A DNA stretch of 64,000 nt from Thiofaba sp049322715 (GTDB lineage Bacteria > Pseudomonadota > Gammaproteobacteria > Halothiobacillales > Halothiobacillaceae), in contig JBMOQP010000030.1 in NCBI GenBank assembly GCA_049322715.1, positions 10,839-74,838 on the forward strand, given 5' to 3'. This document shows positions 1 to 8,494 of this stretch, piece after piece. Position numbers and translations under genes: made by a program. How positions within the stretch are numbered: position 1 is the stretch's first letter; every line of letters starts with the position of its first letter. Under the pieces are notes generated by a model. That model worked only from the letters and a program-made list of their open reading frames with translations. It was not told the DNA's origin and did no database searches.

Positions 1-534
1 CTTGGTCGAGTCGATATAGGTGCAGGGGGCGACGTTCTCGCTGAGGAACTGGTTGAGTTCCTCGACCCGTGGATAGGTCTTGCCGAAACGCCCGCCCTCG
101 GTGCCCCAGCCCGGGCCGACCCAGTAGCAGGCCGTGCCGGTGTCGCTGATCGCCTTGGTCAGGGAGGAGACCTGCTGGTAGGCCCAGGATTTCGGGAATT
201 CGGGGTTCTTGTACGAGCCGATGGTGTCGCCGATCACCACGACGACCGCGTCCGGCTTGTCCTGGGCGATCAGTTCCTTGATGGGTGTGGTGGTCGCGCC
301 GTCGTTGATCCGCACGGCCTCCGCCTCCCCGCTGCGCTCGGCGCGGCCGCAGTCACCCGGCGAGACCTTGAGCCAGTCCGAGGCATGGGCACCGCATACG
401 CCAATCGAGTGAACCTGCGCGCCTTGCTCCATCAGGCGGTCGTGCAGTGGGCCGATCAGGTAGGTGGGGGTGGCAAGATGGCTGTCCCCGATCACAAGCA
501 AGCTCAAACCCATCAGCGCAGCGGCCGGCATCAT
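1..534 (-). CDS. SGNH/GDSL-family hydrolase, C-terminus off the window edge
   Basis: The reverse strand reads open from an ATG at 534 to the left edge (178 codons, no stop), so the gene is partial at its 3' end. The N-terminus contains VIGDSHLATPTYL, in which GDSH matches block I of SGNH hydrolases with the nucleophilic serine; further on come GVCGAHASDWL and VVVVIGDTIGSY. SGNH enzymes are esterases, lipases or acyl-transfer enzymes; the substrate cannot be read here. The start is chosen because AAGGAG lies just upstream of a double ATG. The first residues are mildly hydrophobic but too short for a convincing signal peptide. About 195 bp of DNA separates it from the HIT gene, with an AT-rich stretch near 620-660 that may hold its promoter. 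Confidence 0.75.
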   Translation of the reverse strand, partial: MMPAAALMGLSLLVIGDSHLATPTYLIGPLHDRLMEQGAQVHSIGVCGAHASDWLKVSPGDCGRAERSGEAEAVRINDGATTTPIKELIAQDKPDAVVVVIGDTIGSYKNPEFPKSWAYQQVSSLTKAISDTGTACYWVGPGWGTEGGRFGKTYPRVEELNQFLSENVAPCTYIDSTK

Positions 535-729
535 TCATCTCCTTGTGTTCGTGTATGTCGGTTTGTACGGGGCGACTCGAGGCAGGCCCAGGAGCGCGCG
601 GCGAGAGACCGTGTCGCGGCGCCAAGCCTAACGCAAAAACTTGATTTTACATTGGGTTTTTTGCTGGACAAGCCGCATGGGCCCGGGCCTCGCAGCCTGC
701 GGGAGGCTCGGTGGCGGGGACAGCGCTTT

Positions 730-1176
730 TCATCCTTCTGTCGGCCAACCGGGCGGAACCTTTAGCAGGGCTGTGGACAGGCGGGTCATGATTTCGGAAG
801 CCAGGCCCGGCGCATAGGCTTGCGCCGGGCGCTGGCCCCATACGGGGGCAGGCCAGGCCGGATCATGCCGGTAGCGCGCGATGTGATGGATGTGAAGCTG
901 GGGAACCACGTTCCCCAGCGCGGCAATGTTCATCTTGTCGGGCCGGAACAGATCATTCATGACGCGGGTCACGAATGTGGATTCGCGCATGAGCTGCTGC
1001 TGGTCGGCCTCGTCCAGCTCGAAGATCTCGCGGATGCCCGGGCGCTGCGGCACCAGGATCAGCCAGGGGTAGTTCGCGTCGTTCATCAGCAGCACGCGGC
1101 AGAGCGGCAGGCGGGTGACTTCGACGGTGTCGGCGGCGAGGCGCGGGTGCAGTTCGAAGGTGCTCGTGCTCGTCAT
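730..1176 (-). CDS. HIT-domain protein (histidine triad hydrolase/transferase)
   Basis: This 148-residue protein has the HIT signature QLHIHHIAR near residue 93, a form of the H-x-H-x-H triad that binds nucleotide phosphates in HIT hydrolases; the upstream NVVPQ is also typical. The fold acts on AMP-linked substrates or dinucleoside polyphosphates; the exact substrate is unknown. It starts with ATG overlapping the motD stop by four bases, so it is probably translationally coupled to the stator genes motC-motD, although no functional link is obvious. Length is normal for the family. Confidence 0.85.
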   Translation of the reverse strand: MTSTSTFELHPRLAADTVEVTRLPLCRVLLMNDANYPWLILVPQRPGIREIFELDEADQQQLMRESTFVTRVMNDLFRPDKMNIAALGNVVPQLHIHHIARYRHDPAWPAPVWGQRPAQAYAPGLASEIMTRLSTALLKVPPGWPTEG

Positions 1177-2177
1177 GGCGAGGACTCGGTGCTTTCTTGC
1201 GGGGGATCGAGGTGCAGCACGAGCGCGACGCGGCGGTTCTGCGCGCGTGACGCAGGGCTGTCGTTCGGGGCGACGGGGCGGGTGTCGGCATAGCCGATGG
1301 CGCGCATGCGCTCGGCCGGCACGCCGCGTGCGATGAAGTAGCGCAGCACGGCGGCGGCTCGCCCGGCGGACAACTCCCAGTTGGAGGGATAGCGGATATT
1401 GCGGATCGGGGTGTTGTCGGTATGGCCTTCGATCGATACGCCGTAGCGGTTGCCCTTGAGCAGCTCGGCGATGCGGTCGAGGACCAGCAGGCCCGCTTCG
1501 GCGAGGTTGGCGGTGCCGGCGGCGAACAGGATGCTGTCCGGGATCTGCAGGTTGATCTGCCCTTTTTGCACGCTGACCTGGACGTCATCGCCCAGCGACT
1601 TGAAGGCCGGATCCAGCTCCACGGTTGGTGCCGGTACGGGGGGGGATGGCTCGACCGGCGGGCTTGGCGTTTCGGCGGGCGGTGCCTCGACCGGCACGGC
1701 GGGCTGCCCCGTGCCCTCGGCGGGCTGCGTTTCGCGGCTGACGGCGTAGCGTTCCGGCTCGAAGCTCGCGAAGGCGACGATGAACACGAACATCACCAGC
1801 AGCAGCGACATCAGGTCGCCGAAGGTCATCAGCCAGCTGTGCTCGTCCTCGGCTTCGTCGCGCGCGCTCGTATCCCAGGCCTGCAGCCAGGGGCGGTGAC
1901 GGATCGAATGCGCGGCGTGCCGGGCGCTGGCGCCTTCCCGGTCCGCGCTCGCATGGGCCTGGCTGGCAGCCTGGGTCCGCTCGGCGGCCGAGACGGCAGA
2001 AACCATCCCTGGTTTCTGCCCTGTGGGTGTCGCTTCGCGCCCCAACGCCGCTGATCCCTCATCGAAGTCCCTTCGGCCATCCATGGCCGAAGCCTCCATG
2101 GGGTTCGGCCGTCGAGAGCCCGACGGCGTTGTTATTGCGGCGGCCTGGCCCGACAGGGGTGCGGTGGGGTCAGCCAC
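1173..2177 (-). CDS. motD: flagellar stator protein MotD (MotB/OmpA family) with a palindromic insert in its N-terminal region
   Basis: The 334-residue protein has one transmembrane segment around residues 115-135 (WLMTFGDLMSLLLVMFVFIV), including the MotB-type aspartate of FGDLMSL that carries the ion path. A proline-rich linker follows, then a C-terminal OmpA/MotB peptidoglycan-binding domain (IEGHTDNTPI, SAGRAAAVL). MotB-like proteins normally have a short cytoplasmic tail before the membrane helix; here it is more than 110 residues, and much of the excess is translated palindromic repeat DNA (2026-2147). The start at 2177 overlaps the end of motC by eight bases. It should pair with MotC to form a stator unit anchored in the cell wall. 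Confidence 0.88.
   Translation of the reverse strand: MADPTAPLSGQAAAITTPSGSRRPNPMEASAMDGRRDFDEGSAALGREATPTGQKPGMVSAVSAAERTQAASQAHASADREGASARHAAHSIRHRPWLQAWDTSARDEAEDEHSWLMTFGDLMSLLLVMFVFIVAFASFEPERYAVSRETQPAEGTGQPAVPVEAPPAETPSPPVEPSPPVPAPTVELDPAFKSLGDDVQVSVQKGQINLQIPDSILFAAGTANLAEAGLLVLDRIAELLKGNRYGVSIEGHTDNTPIRNIRYPSNWELSAGRAAAVLRYFIARGVPAERMRAIGYADTRPVAPNDSPASRAQNRRVALVLHLDPPQESTESSP
2026..2147. repeat. composite palindromic element in the motD N-terminal region
   Basis: GGGTGTCGCTTCGCGCCCC, then CTTCGGCCA-TCCA-TGGCCGAAG (2070-2091), GGGGTTCGGC, CGTCGAGAGCCCG and ACGGCGTTGTT. Two element types seem joined. It is read in frame on the motD strand and explains part of the long cytoplasmic tail of MotD. 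Confidence 0.75.
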
Positions 2178-2982
2178 GGCGAGCCCGGGCGGGGAGGCCG
2201 GTCGGGCGGCCCTCGTCGCGCAGTTCGTCCTCGTATTGCGCGAGGAAGGAGTGCACGGCCTCGCGCAGGAAGGCCGGGCTGCGTTTCTCGTGCATCATCA
2301 TCACGCCTTCGACCACCATGTTCATCAGCATCACGCGCTGCTCGGTGCGACGCTCGAGCTTGAGGGCCACGGGCTTGAACACGAGGTTGGCGAGGATGAT
2401 GCCATACAAGGTGGTGATCATGGCGAGCGCCATGTTCTGGCCGATGTGTTCGAAGCCGGCGGCATCCATGCCGGAGAGCATGTTGATCAGGCCGAGCAGG
2501 GTGCCGAGCATGCCGAAGGCCGGGGCGAAGGCCGCCATGGTGCGGAAGATCTGCGCCTCCGCCCGTTCGCGCGCCCGCATGCGCGCGATGCGCCATTGCA
2601 GCAGGCTGGTGATGTCGTCGGTGCTGGAGCCATCCAGCACCAGCTGGATGCCGGTGCGCAGGAACGGGTTCTTGATCATGTTCAGGCGCTCGTCCGCCTT
2701 CTGCAGCTGGCCCTGGAACATCAGCTTGCTGACGTCGACCAATTCGTCCAGGTCCTGGCGCGCATAGAGCCGCTCGTTGCGCAGCACGATGCCGAATACC
2801 TTGAACACGTTGCGCAGCTCGCTGATCGGATAGCTGATCAGCGTGGCGGCGATGGTCCCGCCCAGCACCATGATGAGGCTGGGCAGGTTGATGAACATCC
2901 AGAAGTCCTCGGTGGTCAGGGCGATGGAGCCGCCGATCAGGGCGAGGCCGATGAGGATGCCGAGGATGGTGGAGACGTTCAT
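2170..2982 (-). CDS. motC: flagellar stator protein MotC (MotA/TolQ/ExbB family)
   Basis: A 270-residue membrane protein with N-terminal hydrophobic helices (ILGILIGLALIGG, LIMVLGGTIAATLI) and a second pair late in the protein (AAFAPAFGMLGTLLGLINML, ALAMITTLYGIILANLVF). The large cytoplasmic loop between them carries charged residues that in MotA proteins contact the rotor. The pattern FGMLGTLLGLINML is characteristic of the MotA/TolQ/ExbB proton-channel family. It lies directly upstream of motD on the same strand with an eight-base overlap. The naming as MotC rather than MotA rests on the partner and gene order, so the symbol is less sure than the family. Confidence 0.9.
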   Translation of the reverse strand: MNVSTILGILIGLALIGGSIALTTEDFWMFINLPSLIMVLGGTIAATLISYPISELRNVFKVFGIVLRNERLYARQDLDELVDVSKLMFQGQLQKADERLNMIKNPFLRTGIQLVLDGSSTDDITSLLQWRIARMRARERAEAQIFRTMAAFAPAFGMLGTLLGLINMLSGMDAAGFEHIGQNMALAMITTLYGIILANLVFKPVALKLERRTEQRVMLMNMVVEGVMMMHEKRSPAFLREAVHSFLAQYEDELRDEGRPTGLPARARRG

Positions 2983-3010
2983 GGGGAAGTCGGTGCCAGT
3001 TCGTGCACCA

Positions 3011-3020
3011 TACTATAAAG
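3011..3020 (+). promoter_or_regulatory. possible -10 region for tatD
   Basis: TACTATAAAG resembles a sigma-70 -10 box and lies in the short gap between the divergent motC and tatD genes. If it is used, transcription begins around 3025, which rules out a GTG at 3003 and supports the ATG at 3042 as the tatD start. This is inferred from the motif alone. Confidence 0.35.
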
Positions 3021-3041
3021 CCCTTCCGGACAAACCCTCGC

Positions 3042-3815
3042 ATGCACCTTTACGACAGCCATTGTCACATCGCCGACATGCGCCTTGTCCTCGCCCGGGG
3101 AACCGTGCTGGCACGGGCGCATGCGGCCGGCGTCCGGGCCTTTCTCGGCGTGGCCGCCCAGGCGCGCGACTGGCAGGTGTTGCTGCGCCTGGCGCATCGT
3201 TACTCCGGGGTCGGCGTGGCCTACGGTCTGCATCCCTGGTTCGAGCACCCACCCAGCGCTCTGGCCCGTCTGCCGGCATGGGTCGCGCGCGGCGGGGCGG
3301 TGGCGGTGGGGGAGTGTGGCCTGGACTTCGGCCCCGGCCGGTTCGCACGCGAGGCGCAGGAGGCCCTTCTGTTGCCGCAGTTGCGCCTGGCCCGCGAGCA
3401 CGAGCTGCCCGTCATCCTGCATGCCCACAGGAGCGAGGACGTGCTGTCCATGCACATCGCCCGCCTGCCCGGCCTGCGCGGGGTGGTGCACGGTTTCCAC
3501 GGCAGTCGTCAGCAGGCGGAGCGTTTCCTCTCACTCGGCTTCCACCTCGGCATCGGCGGGGCGATCACCCATCCGCGCGCCACCCGCCTGCGTGCCGTGG
3601 TGGCCGCCCTGCCGAAGGAGCGCCTGCTGCTGGAGAGCGACGCTCCCGACCAGCCGCCGCACGGTCGGAAGGCGCCCAACGAGCCCGCCTTCATCATCGA
3701 CACCCTGGCGGTGCTGGCCGGCCTGCATGGCACCACGCCCGAGGCGATGGCGGCGATCACGTGGCAGAATGCCGCCTCCCTGTTTCGCTTCCCGGAGGCC
3801 GACCGTGACCGCTGA
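3042..3815 (+). CDS. TatD-family metal-dependent hydrolase/DNase
   Basis: The protein (257 residues from ATG 3042) has all metal-binding signatures of the TatD amidohydrolase fold: YDSHCHI at the N-terminus, GECGLDFG, VILHAHRS, VVHGFHGS and LLESDAP. Members are Mg-dependent 3'-5' exonucleases or D-aminoacyl-tRNA deacylase-like enzymes. A GTG at 3003 would add 13 residues, but the family begins just before the YDSHCHI motif and a possible -10 box overlaps that stretch, so ATG 3042 is preferred. The stop overlaps the start of tcdA, so the two are likely co-transcribed. Confidence 0.88.
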   Translation: MHLYDSHCHIADMRLVLARGTVLARAHAAGVRAFLGVAAQARDWQVLLRLAHRYSGVGVAYGLHPWFEHPPSALARLPAWVARGGAVAVGECGLDFGPGRFAREAQEALLLPQLRLAREHELPVILHAHRSEDVLSMHIARLPGLRGVVHGFHGSRQQAERFLSLGFHLGIGGAITHPRATRLRAVVAALPKERLLLESDAPDQPPHGRKAPNEPAFIIDTLAVLAGLHGTTPEAMAAITWQNAASLFRFPEADRDR

Positions 3816-4548
3816 CATGCACCAGAGAACCCGCATCCTGCTTGGCGACGAAGGCTTGGCGCGGCTTGCGGGCAAGCACGTGCTCATCGCCGGGGTCGGG
3901 GGAGTGGGCGGCGCGGTGGCCGAGGCGGTGGCGCGAGCCGGCATCGGCCGCATCACCCTGCTCGACCACGACGAGGTCAACCTGACCAATCTCAACCGCC
4001 AGCTGGTCGCCCTGCACTCGACCCTCGGCCGGCGCAAGGCGGAGGCGATGGCCGAGCGCCTGCGCGACATCCGCCCCGATCTTGGGGTGAACGCGCGCCT
4101 GGAATTCCTGCGCCAGGAGCAGGCCGAGGGGCTAATCCGCGAGGGTGGCTTCGATCTCGTGATCGACTGCATCGACAGCATTGCGTGCAAGGCGGCGCTG
4201 ATCCACGCCTGCCAGCGCCACCACGTGCCGGTCTACTCCAGCCTCGGCGCGGGGGGGCGGCTGGACGTCAGCAAGGTGGGAGTGAGCAGCCTCAACCAGA
4301 CCCATACCTGCCCGCTGGCGCGCGAGCTGCGCAAGGCCCTGCGCGAGCGCGGAGGGGCGCTCAACAGCCCGGTGGTCTATTCCTGGGAGACGCCGATCAA
4401 GGCCCTGCCGCACGAGCCGGTCGGCGGCGACGTTCCGGGTCGCGCCCGGGCAGTGAACGGCACCATCAGCTACATGCCGAACCTGTTTGGCATGATGCTG
4501 GCGGGTGCGGCGATTCAGCGGCTGCTGGAGGACGGTCAGTCCGCCTGA
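3805..4548 (+). CDS. tcdA: tRNA threonylcarbamoyladenosine dehydratase (TcdA/CsdL)
   Basis: This 247-residue protein of the ThiF/MoeB/E1 superfamily has the nucleotide-binding loop IAGVGGVGGAVAEAVARAG, then LLDHDEVNLTNLNRQ, and FDLVIDCIDSI, the order found in TcdA, which uses ATP to cyclise t6A37 of tRNA to ct6A. ThiF/MoeB zinc cysteines are absent, which favours TcdA. Start: a GTG at 3805 preceded by GGAGG with six-base spacing; an ATG at 3817 is also possible. It overlaps the tatD stop by 11 bases at the front, and its own end overlaps the convergent mscS gene by 13 bases. Confidence 0.88.
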   Translation: MTADMHQRTRILLGDEGLARLAGKHVLIAGVGGVGGAVAEAVARAGIGRITLLDHDEVNLTNLNRQLVALHSTLGRRKAEAMAERLRDIRPDLGVNARLEFLRQEQAEGLIREGGFDLVIDCIDSIACKAALIHACQRHHVPVYSSLGAGGRLDVSKVGVSSLNQTHTCPLARELRKALRERGGALNSPVVYSWETPIKALPHEPVGGDVPGRARAVNGTISYMPNLFGMMLAGAAIQRLLEDGQSA

Positions 4549-5435
4549 GGGCACGGCGCCGCGTCGGCGGGGTCGTGTGTGATGTGCACCACTCGCTGCG
4601 GGTACGGTATTTCCACCCCGGCCTGGTCGAAGGCGATTTTCAGCCGGCGGCGGTATTCGCGGCCGACCTCGACCTGCTTGCCGGGCAGGGTCTTCAGGCG
4701 CAGCTTGAAGGTCAGCGCCGAGTCGGCGAAGTTGTCCAGCCCGAACACCTCGACATCCTCGATCATCAGCGGGCCGAACTGCTCGTCGGCGCGCATTTTC
4801 ATGCCCGTCTCGCGCATGATCGCCATTACCCGGTCCACATCCTCGCCGTAGCCGACGCCCACGTCGATCAAGTAGCCCGACCAGCCCGTGGTCTTGTTGG
4901 CGAGGCTGGAGATGGTGCCGTTGGGGAAGGTATGCACGGTCCCCTCGCCGTCGCGCAGCACGATGGTGCGCAGGCCGACCCGTTCGACCACGCCCGTGGT
5001 GCCGTTGACGATGGCGACGTCGCCCACTCGCACCTGGTCCTCGAGGATCATGAAGAAGCCGGTGATGACGTCGCGCACGAGGTTCTGCGCGCCGAAGCCG
5101 ATCGCCAGGCCGACGATGCCGGCGGAGGCGAGGATGGGGGTGATGTCGAGGCCGATCTCGCGCAGGGCGAGCAGCAGCACGACCACGCCGATGACGACGG
5201 TGCTGGCCTGGCGCAGAAGGCGGATCAGGGTTTCGATGCGCTTGGCGCCCTCCGCGGCTTGGACCGGGTCCGCCGGCCTCAGGCGATCCCGCAGGGTCTT
5301 CTCCACCCGCCCGAGCACGAGGCGCAGCCCGCGCATGGCGATCCAGCCGAGCACGAGGATGAGGAGGAAGCGTCCGGCGTTGAGGCTCAGGCCCTGCCAG
5401 TCGACGTTTTCGATGAGGCCCTGGATGAAGTCCAT
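4536..5435 (-). CDS. MscS-family mechanosensitive ion channel
   Basis: A 299-residue small-conductance channel. Hydrophobic helices occur at about residues 18-37 and 78-95, followed by the pore-lining helix AGIVGLAIGFGAQNLVRDVI, the glycine/alanine-rich TM3 pattern diagnostic of MscS. The beta domain follows (EDQVRVGDVAIVNGTTGVVE, HTFPNGTISSLANKT). It releases solutes during hypo-osmotic shock. The start is preceded by AAGGAGG. It converges on tcdA with a 13-bp overlap and has its own leader, in which a palindromic element lies. Confidence 0.93.
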   Translation of the reverse strand: MDFIQGLIENVDWQGLSLNAGRFLLILVLGWIAMRGLRLVLGRVEKTLRDRLRPADPVQAAEGAKRIETLIRLLRQASTVVIGVVVLLLALREIGLDITPILASAGIVGLAIGFGAQNLVRDVITGFFMILEDQVRVGDVAIVNGTTGVVERVGLRTIVLRDGEGTVHTFPNGTISSLANKTTGWSGYLIDVGVGYGEDVDRVMAIMRETGMKMRADEQFGPLMIEDVEVFGLDNFADSALTFKLRLKTLPGKQVEVGREYRRRLKIAFDQAGVEIPYPQRVVHITHDPADAAPCPQAD

Positions 5436-5448
5436 GTGTCCTCCTTAA

Positions 5449-5515
5449 GTAAACGCTGAAAAAACCCATCCATGGATTTTCTCAACTCGCCTCACCGCGA
5501 AATAAATTCGCGGTG
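5449..5515. repeat. palindromic element, AT-rich variant, between mscS and pyrC'
   Basis: GTAAACGCTGAAAAAA leads into a hairpin centred on CCATCCATGGATTTT, then a second perfect hairpin CCGCGAA-ATAAA-TTCGCGG at about 5496-5514. The same GTAAAC-x-CTGAAAAAA flank occurs on the other strand at 33805-33838, so this is a repeat family member. It lies in the mscS upstream region. Confidence 0.6.
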
Positions 5516-5588
5516 GCCTCCGCCGATCAACGGGTTACGTCGTTGGTCGCGTTGGGGCAGGGGGGGGTATCGCCCCGGCGATGGCCGG

Positions 5589-6968
5589 TCAGGGCTGGCC
5601 GTCCCTGCGGTAGACCAGGCGGCCGGCCACCCAGCTGTGGGTGACCTGGCCGTTGAAGTCCCAGCCGTGGAACGGGGTGTTGCGGCCGCGGCTGAGCATG
5701 GTGTCGGCATCCAGGGTCCAGGCGGCCTCGGGGTCGAACAGGCACAGGTCGGCGCGCAGGCCGGGGGCGATGCCGCCCGCCTTGAGGCCGAGCAGTTGCG
5801 CGGGGCCCGAGGTGACGCGCTGCAGGGCGTCGTGCAGGGGCAGCACCCCGTCCTCGACCAGGCGCAGGGTCAGCGGCAGCAGGGTCTCAAGGGTGGAGAT
5901 GCCGGGCTCGGCCTCCGGGAAAGGGGCTGCCTTGGCATCGCCCTCGTGCGGTTGGTGGTCGGAATGGATGACCGAGATCACCCCGCTCGCCACGCCCTCG
6001 CGCAGCGCGTCGCGGTCGCGCAGGGTGCGCAGCGGCGGGATGACGTGGGTGTTGGGATCGAAGGCGTCGGTGTCCATCTCGGACAGGAACAGCTGGTGCG
6101 CGCTCACCCCGCCGCTCACCGGCAGGCCGTCGTCGATGGCGCGTTCCAGCAGGCGCACGGCGGAAGCGGAGGAGAGGTTGGCGAAGTGCACGCGCGCGCC
6201 AGTCTCCTCCACCAGGGTCAGCACCTGGGCCATGGCGGCGGTCTCCGCCGCGACCGGGATCCCGGGCAGGCCGAGGCGGCTCGCCACCGCGCCCTCGTGC
6301 GCGCAGCCCTTGTGCGCGAGCGACGGGTCCTGCGGCTGGACGATGACCAGGATGCCGAAGGTGGCCGCGTACTCCAGCGCGCGGCGCATGATGGCCAGGT
6401 TTTCCACCGGCTGGAGGAGGTTGGTCACAGCCACGCAGCCGGCCTCCTTGAGGTCGACCATCTCGGCCAGGCGCTTGCCGGCAAGGTTCTGGGTGAGTGC
6501 CCCGATGGACATGATGCGCGCGCCGCCGGCGAGCTGGGCGCGGCGCTTGATCAGGCGCACCACGGCCGGGGTGTCGATGACGGGATCGGTGTCCGGCGGC
6601 ACGCACACGGTGGTGATGCCGGAGGCGGTGGCGGCGCGCGCCTCGCTCTCCACCGTGGCCTTGTGTTCCTGGCCGGGCTCGCGCAGGCGCGCCCAGCTGT
6701 CGATTGCGCCGGGAATCAGCCAGCGGCCGGCGGCGTCCAGCACGTTGTCGGTGGCGAAGCCGGCCGGCGCCAGGCCCACGCCGACAATGCCGGCCTTGTC
6801 GATGAACACGTCGGTGACCGAGTCCAGACCGCTGGCCGGGTCGATCACGCGCGCGCCGCGGATGATCCAGCTCTGGCAGTCGTAGCCGGGGCGGCAACCC
6901 TCGGGCGGACGCAGGTGGTCCATGTCCTGGCCCTGGGCGAAGTAGGCATTGTTGGTGGTTTTCGTCAT
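5589..6968 (-). CDS. pyrC: dihydroorotase-like protein PyrC', probably catalytically inactive partner of aspartate carbamoyltransferase
   Basis: The 459-residue protein aligns with the dihydroorotase family (LIPGAIDS, LREPGQEHK, HSDHQPH, GLRADLCLFD). The metal-binding D-x-H-x-H-x-R motif reads DSWARLREPG, so both metal histidines are missing, and the later histidine of H-[VI]-S-T reads FANLSSA. In Pseudomonas such non-catalytic homologues are needed to assemble the aspartate transcarbamoylase complex, and the position directly after pyrB supports that role. ATG 6968 is preferred because GGGAGG precedes it at good spacing; it follows the pyrB stop by two bases. An active dihydroorotase must then be elsewhere. 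Confidence 0.88.
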   Translation of the reverse strand: MTKTTNNAYFAQGQDMDHLRPPEGCRPGYDCQSWIIRGARVIDPASGLDSVTDVFIDKAGIVGVGLAPAGFATDNVLDAAGRWLIPGAIDSWARLREPGQEHKATVESEARAATASGITTVCVPPDTDPVIDTPAVVRLIKRRAQLAGGARIMSIGALTQNLAGKRLAEMVDLKEAGCVAVTNLLQPVENLAIMRRALEYAATFGILVIVQPQDPSLAHKGCAHEGAVASRLGLPGIPVAAETAAMAQVLTLVEETGARVHFANLSSASAVRLLERAIDDGLPVSGGVSAHQLFLSEMDTDAFDPNTHVIPPLRTLRDRDALREGVASGVISVIHSDHQPHEGDAKAAPFPEAEPGISTLETLLPLTLRLVEDGVLPLHDALQRVTSGPAQLLGLKAGGIAPGLRADLCLFDPEAAWTLDADTMLSRGRNTPFHGWDFNGQVTHSWVAGRLVYRRDGQP

Positions 6969-6970
6969 GC

Positions 6971-7975
6971 TCATTCCTCCCGCGCTCCCATGCACAGGCT
7001 CATCACCGCCATGCGCACGGCGATGCCGTTGGAGACCTGCTGCAGGATGACCGACTGCGGCCCGTCGGCGACCTCGGAGTCGATCTCCACCCCGCGGTTG
7101 GCCGGACCCGGGTGCATGACGATGGCGTCAGGCTTGGCCCAGGCGAGCTTTTCCGGGGTGAGGCCGTAGAGGCGGAAGAATTCGTCCTCGGATGGCAGCA
7201 GGGCGCCCTCCATGCGCTCGCGCTGCAGGCGCAGCATGATGATCACGTCGACGTCGCGCAGGCCTTCGCGCATGTCGTGGAACACGCGCACGCCGAGCTT
7301 CTCCACCTGCGCGGGCAGCAGGGTGCGCGGGGCGATCACGCGCACCTCGCCGGTGTTGAGGGTGTTGAGCGCGTGGATCTGCGAGCGCGCCACGCGCGAG
7401 TGCAGGATGTCGCCGACGATCGCCACGCGCAGCGGAGTGAAGTCGCCCTTCAGCTTGCGGATGGTGAACACGTCCAGCAGGGCCTGGGTCGGGTGGGCGT
7501 GGCGGCCGTCGCCGGCGTTCAGCACCGACACGTGCGGGGCGACATGGCGGGCGATGAAGTGCGCCGCGCCGGACTTGTCATGCCGCACCACGAACATGTC
7601 GGCCTGCATGGCCTCGATGTTGCGCAGGGTATCGAGCAGGGACTCGCCCTTGGTCGCGGCGGAGGTGCTGATGTTCAGGTTCAGCACGTCGGCGGAGAGG
7701 CGCTTGGCCGCGAGCTCGAAGGTGGTGCGGGTGCGGGTGGAGGATTCGAAGAACAGGTTGACCACCGTGCGGCCTCGCAGTAGCGGCACCTTCTTCACCT
7801 CACGCCCGGTGACCGAGAGGAATGACTCGGCGGTGTCGAGGATGCGGGTGATCCAATCCGGGCCGAGGCCCTCGATGGTCAGGAGGTGCTTGAGCCGTCC
7901 CTCGCCATCGAACTGGATGGCCCAGGGGTCGGGGGCGAGCTTCGGGATCTTGGGGCGTACGAAGACGACGGCCAC
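6971..7975 (-). CDS. pyrB: aspartate carbamoyltransferase catalytic subunit
   Basis: Catalyses carbamoyl phosphate plus aspartate to carbamoyl aspartate, the committed step of pyrimidine synthesis. The 334-residue protein has the carbamoyl-phosphate motif FFESSTRTRTTFE, the HPTQALLD loop and MHPGPANRG near the C-terminus. It is slightly longer than the E. coli chain, with an N-terminal extension typical of the class that assembles with PyrC'. It lies between pyrR (6-bp gap) and pyrC' (2-bp gap) in a minus-strand operon. No pyrI regulatory subunit is nearby. Confidence 0.96.
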   Translation of the reverse strand: MAVVFVRPKIPKLAPDPWAIQFDGEGRLKHLLTIEGLGPDWITRILDTAESFLSVTGREVKKVPLLRGRTVVNLFFESSTRTRTTFELAAKRLSADVLNLNISTSAATKGESLLDTLRNIEAMQADMFVVRHDKSGAAHFIARHVAPHVSVLNAGDGRHAHPTQALLDVFTIRKLKGDFTPLRVAIVGDILHSRVARSQIHALNTLNTGEVRVIAPRTLLPAQVEKLGVRVFHDMREGLRDVDVIIMLRLQRERMEGALLPSEDEFFRLYGLTPEKLAWAKPDAIVMHPGPANRGVEIDSEVADGPQSVILQQVSNGIAVRMAVMSLCMGAREE

Positions 7976-7981
7976 GACTTG

Positions 7982-8494
7982 TTACTCCTCGCTGGCTTTC
8001 TGTTCGATGGTGAGGCGCAGGGGCTCAGGGCCGTGCAGGACGAGCTGCTCGTGCGCCTCCAGCGCGAAGCGTTCGCCGACCACGTCGGCCTGGATCGGCA
8101 GCTCGCGCCCGGGGCGATCGCACAGTACGGCCAGCAGGACGCGCGCCGGGCGGCCGAAGTCGAACAACTCGTTCATCGCCGCACGGATGGTGCGGCCGGT
8201 CTGGAGCACATCGTCGACCAGGATCACGTCGCGCCCCTCCACGTCGAACGGCAGGTTGGAGGGGGACACCTGAGGGTGAAGGCCGATGTGGGTGAAGTCG
8301 TCGCGGTAGAAGGCGATGTTGAGCTTGCCGAGCGGTTCGGCCAGGCTGAGCTCGGCGTGCAGGCGTTCGGCCACCCACACCCCGCCGGTGTGGATGCCCA
8401 CCATCAGCGGGTCGCGCAGCTGGCCCGCGTCGATGCGTTGGCGCAGGGCGTCCGCCATGTGCTGGATCAGGGCTTCGACGTCATGATTCTGCAT
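7982..8494 (-). CDS. pyrR: PyrR: bifunctional pyr regulator / uracil phosphoribosyltransferase
   Basis: The 170-residue phosphoribosyltransferase has the PRPP-binding loop VILVDDVLQTGRTIRAAM and the flexible segment GIHTGGVWVAERL. In Gram-positives PyrR binds pyr mRNA leaders; in gammaproteobacteria the role is less clear and may be only enzymatic. I saw no PyrR-type anti-antiterminator in the neighbourhood. The start is the ATG at 8494 (MQNHDVEAL), preceded by AAGG; longer in-frame readings run back into ruvX. It overlaps the end of ruvX by 14 bases. Confidence 0.93.
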   Translation of the reverse strand: MQNHDVEALIQHMADALRQRIDAGQLRDPLMVGIHTGGVWVAERLHAELSLAEPLGKLNIAFYRDDFTHIGLHPQVSPSNLPFDVEGRDVILVDDVLQTGRTIRAAMNELFDFGRPARVLLAVLCDRPGRELPIQADVVGERFALEAHEQLVLHGPEPLRLTIEQKASEE

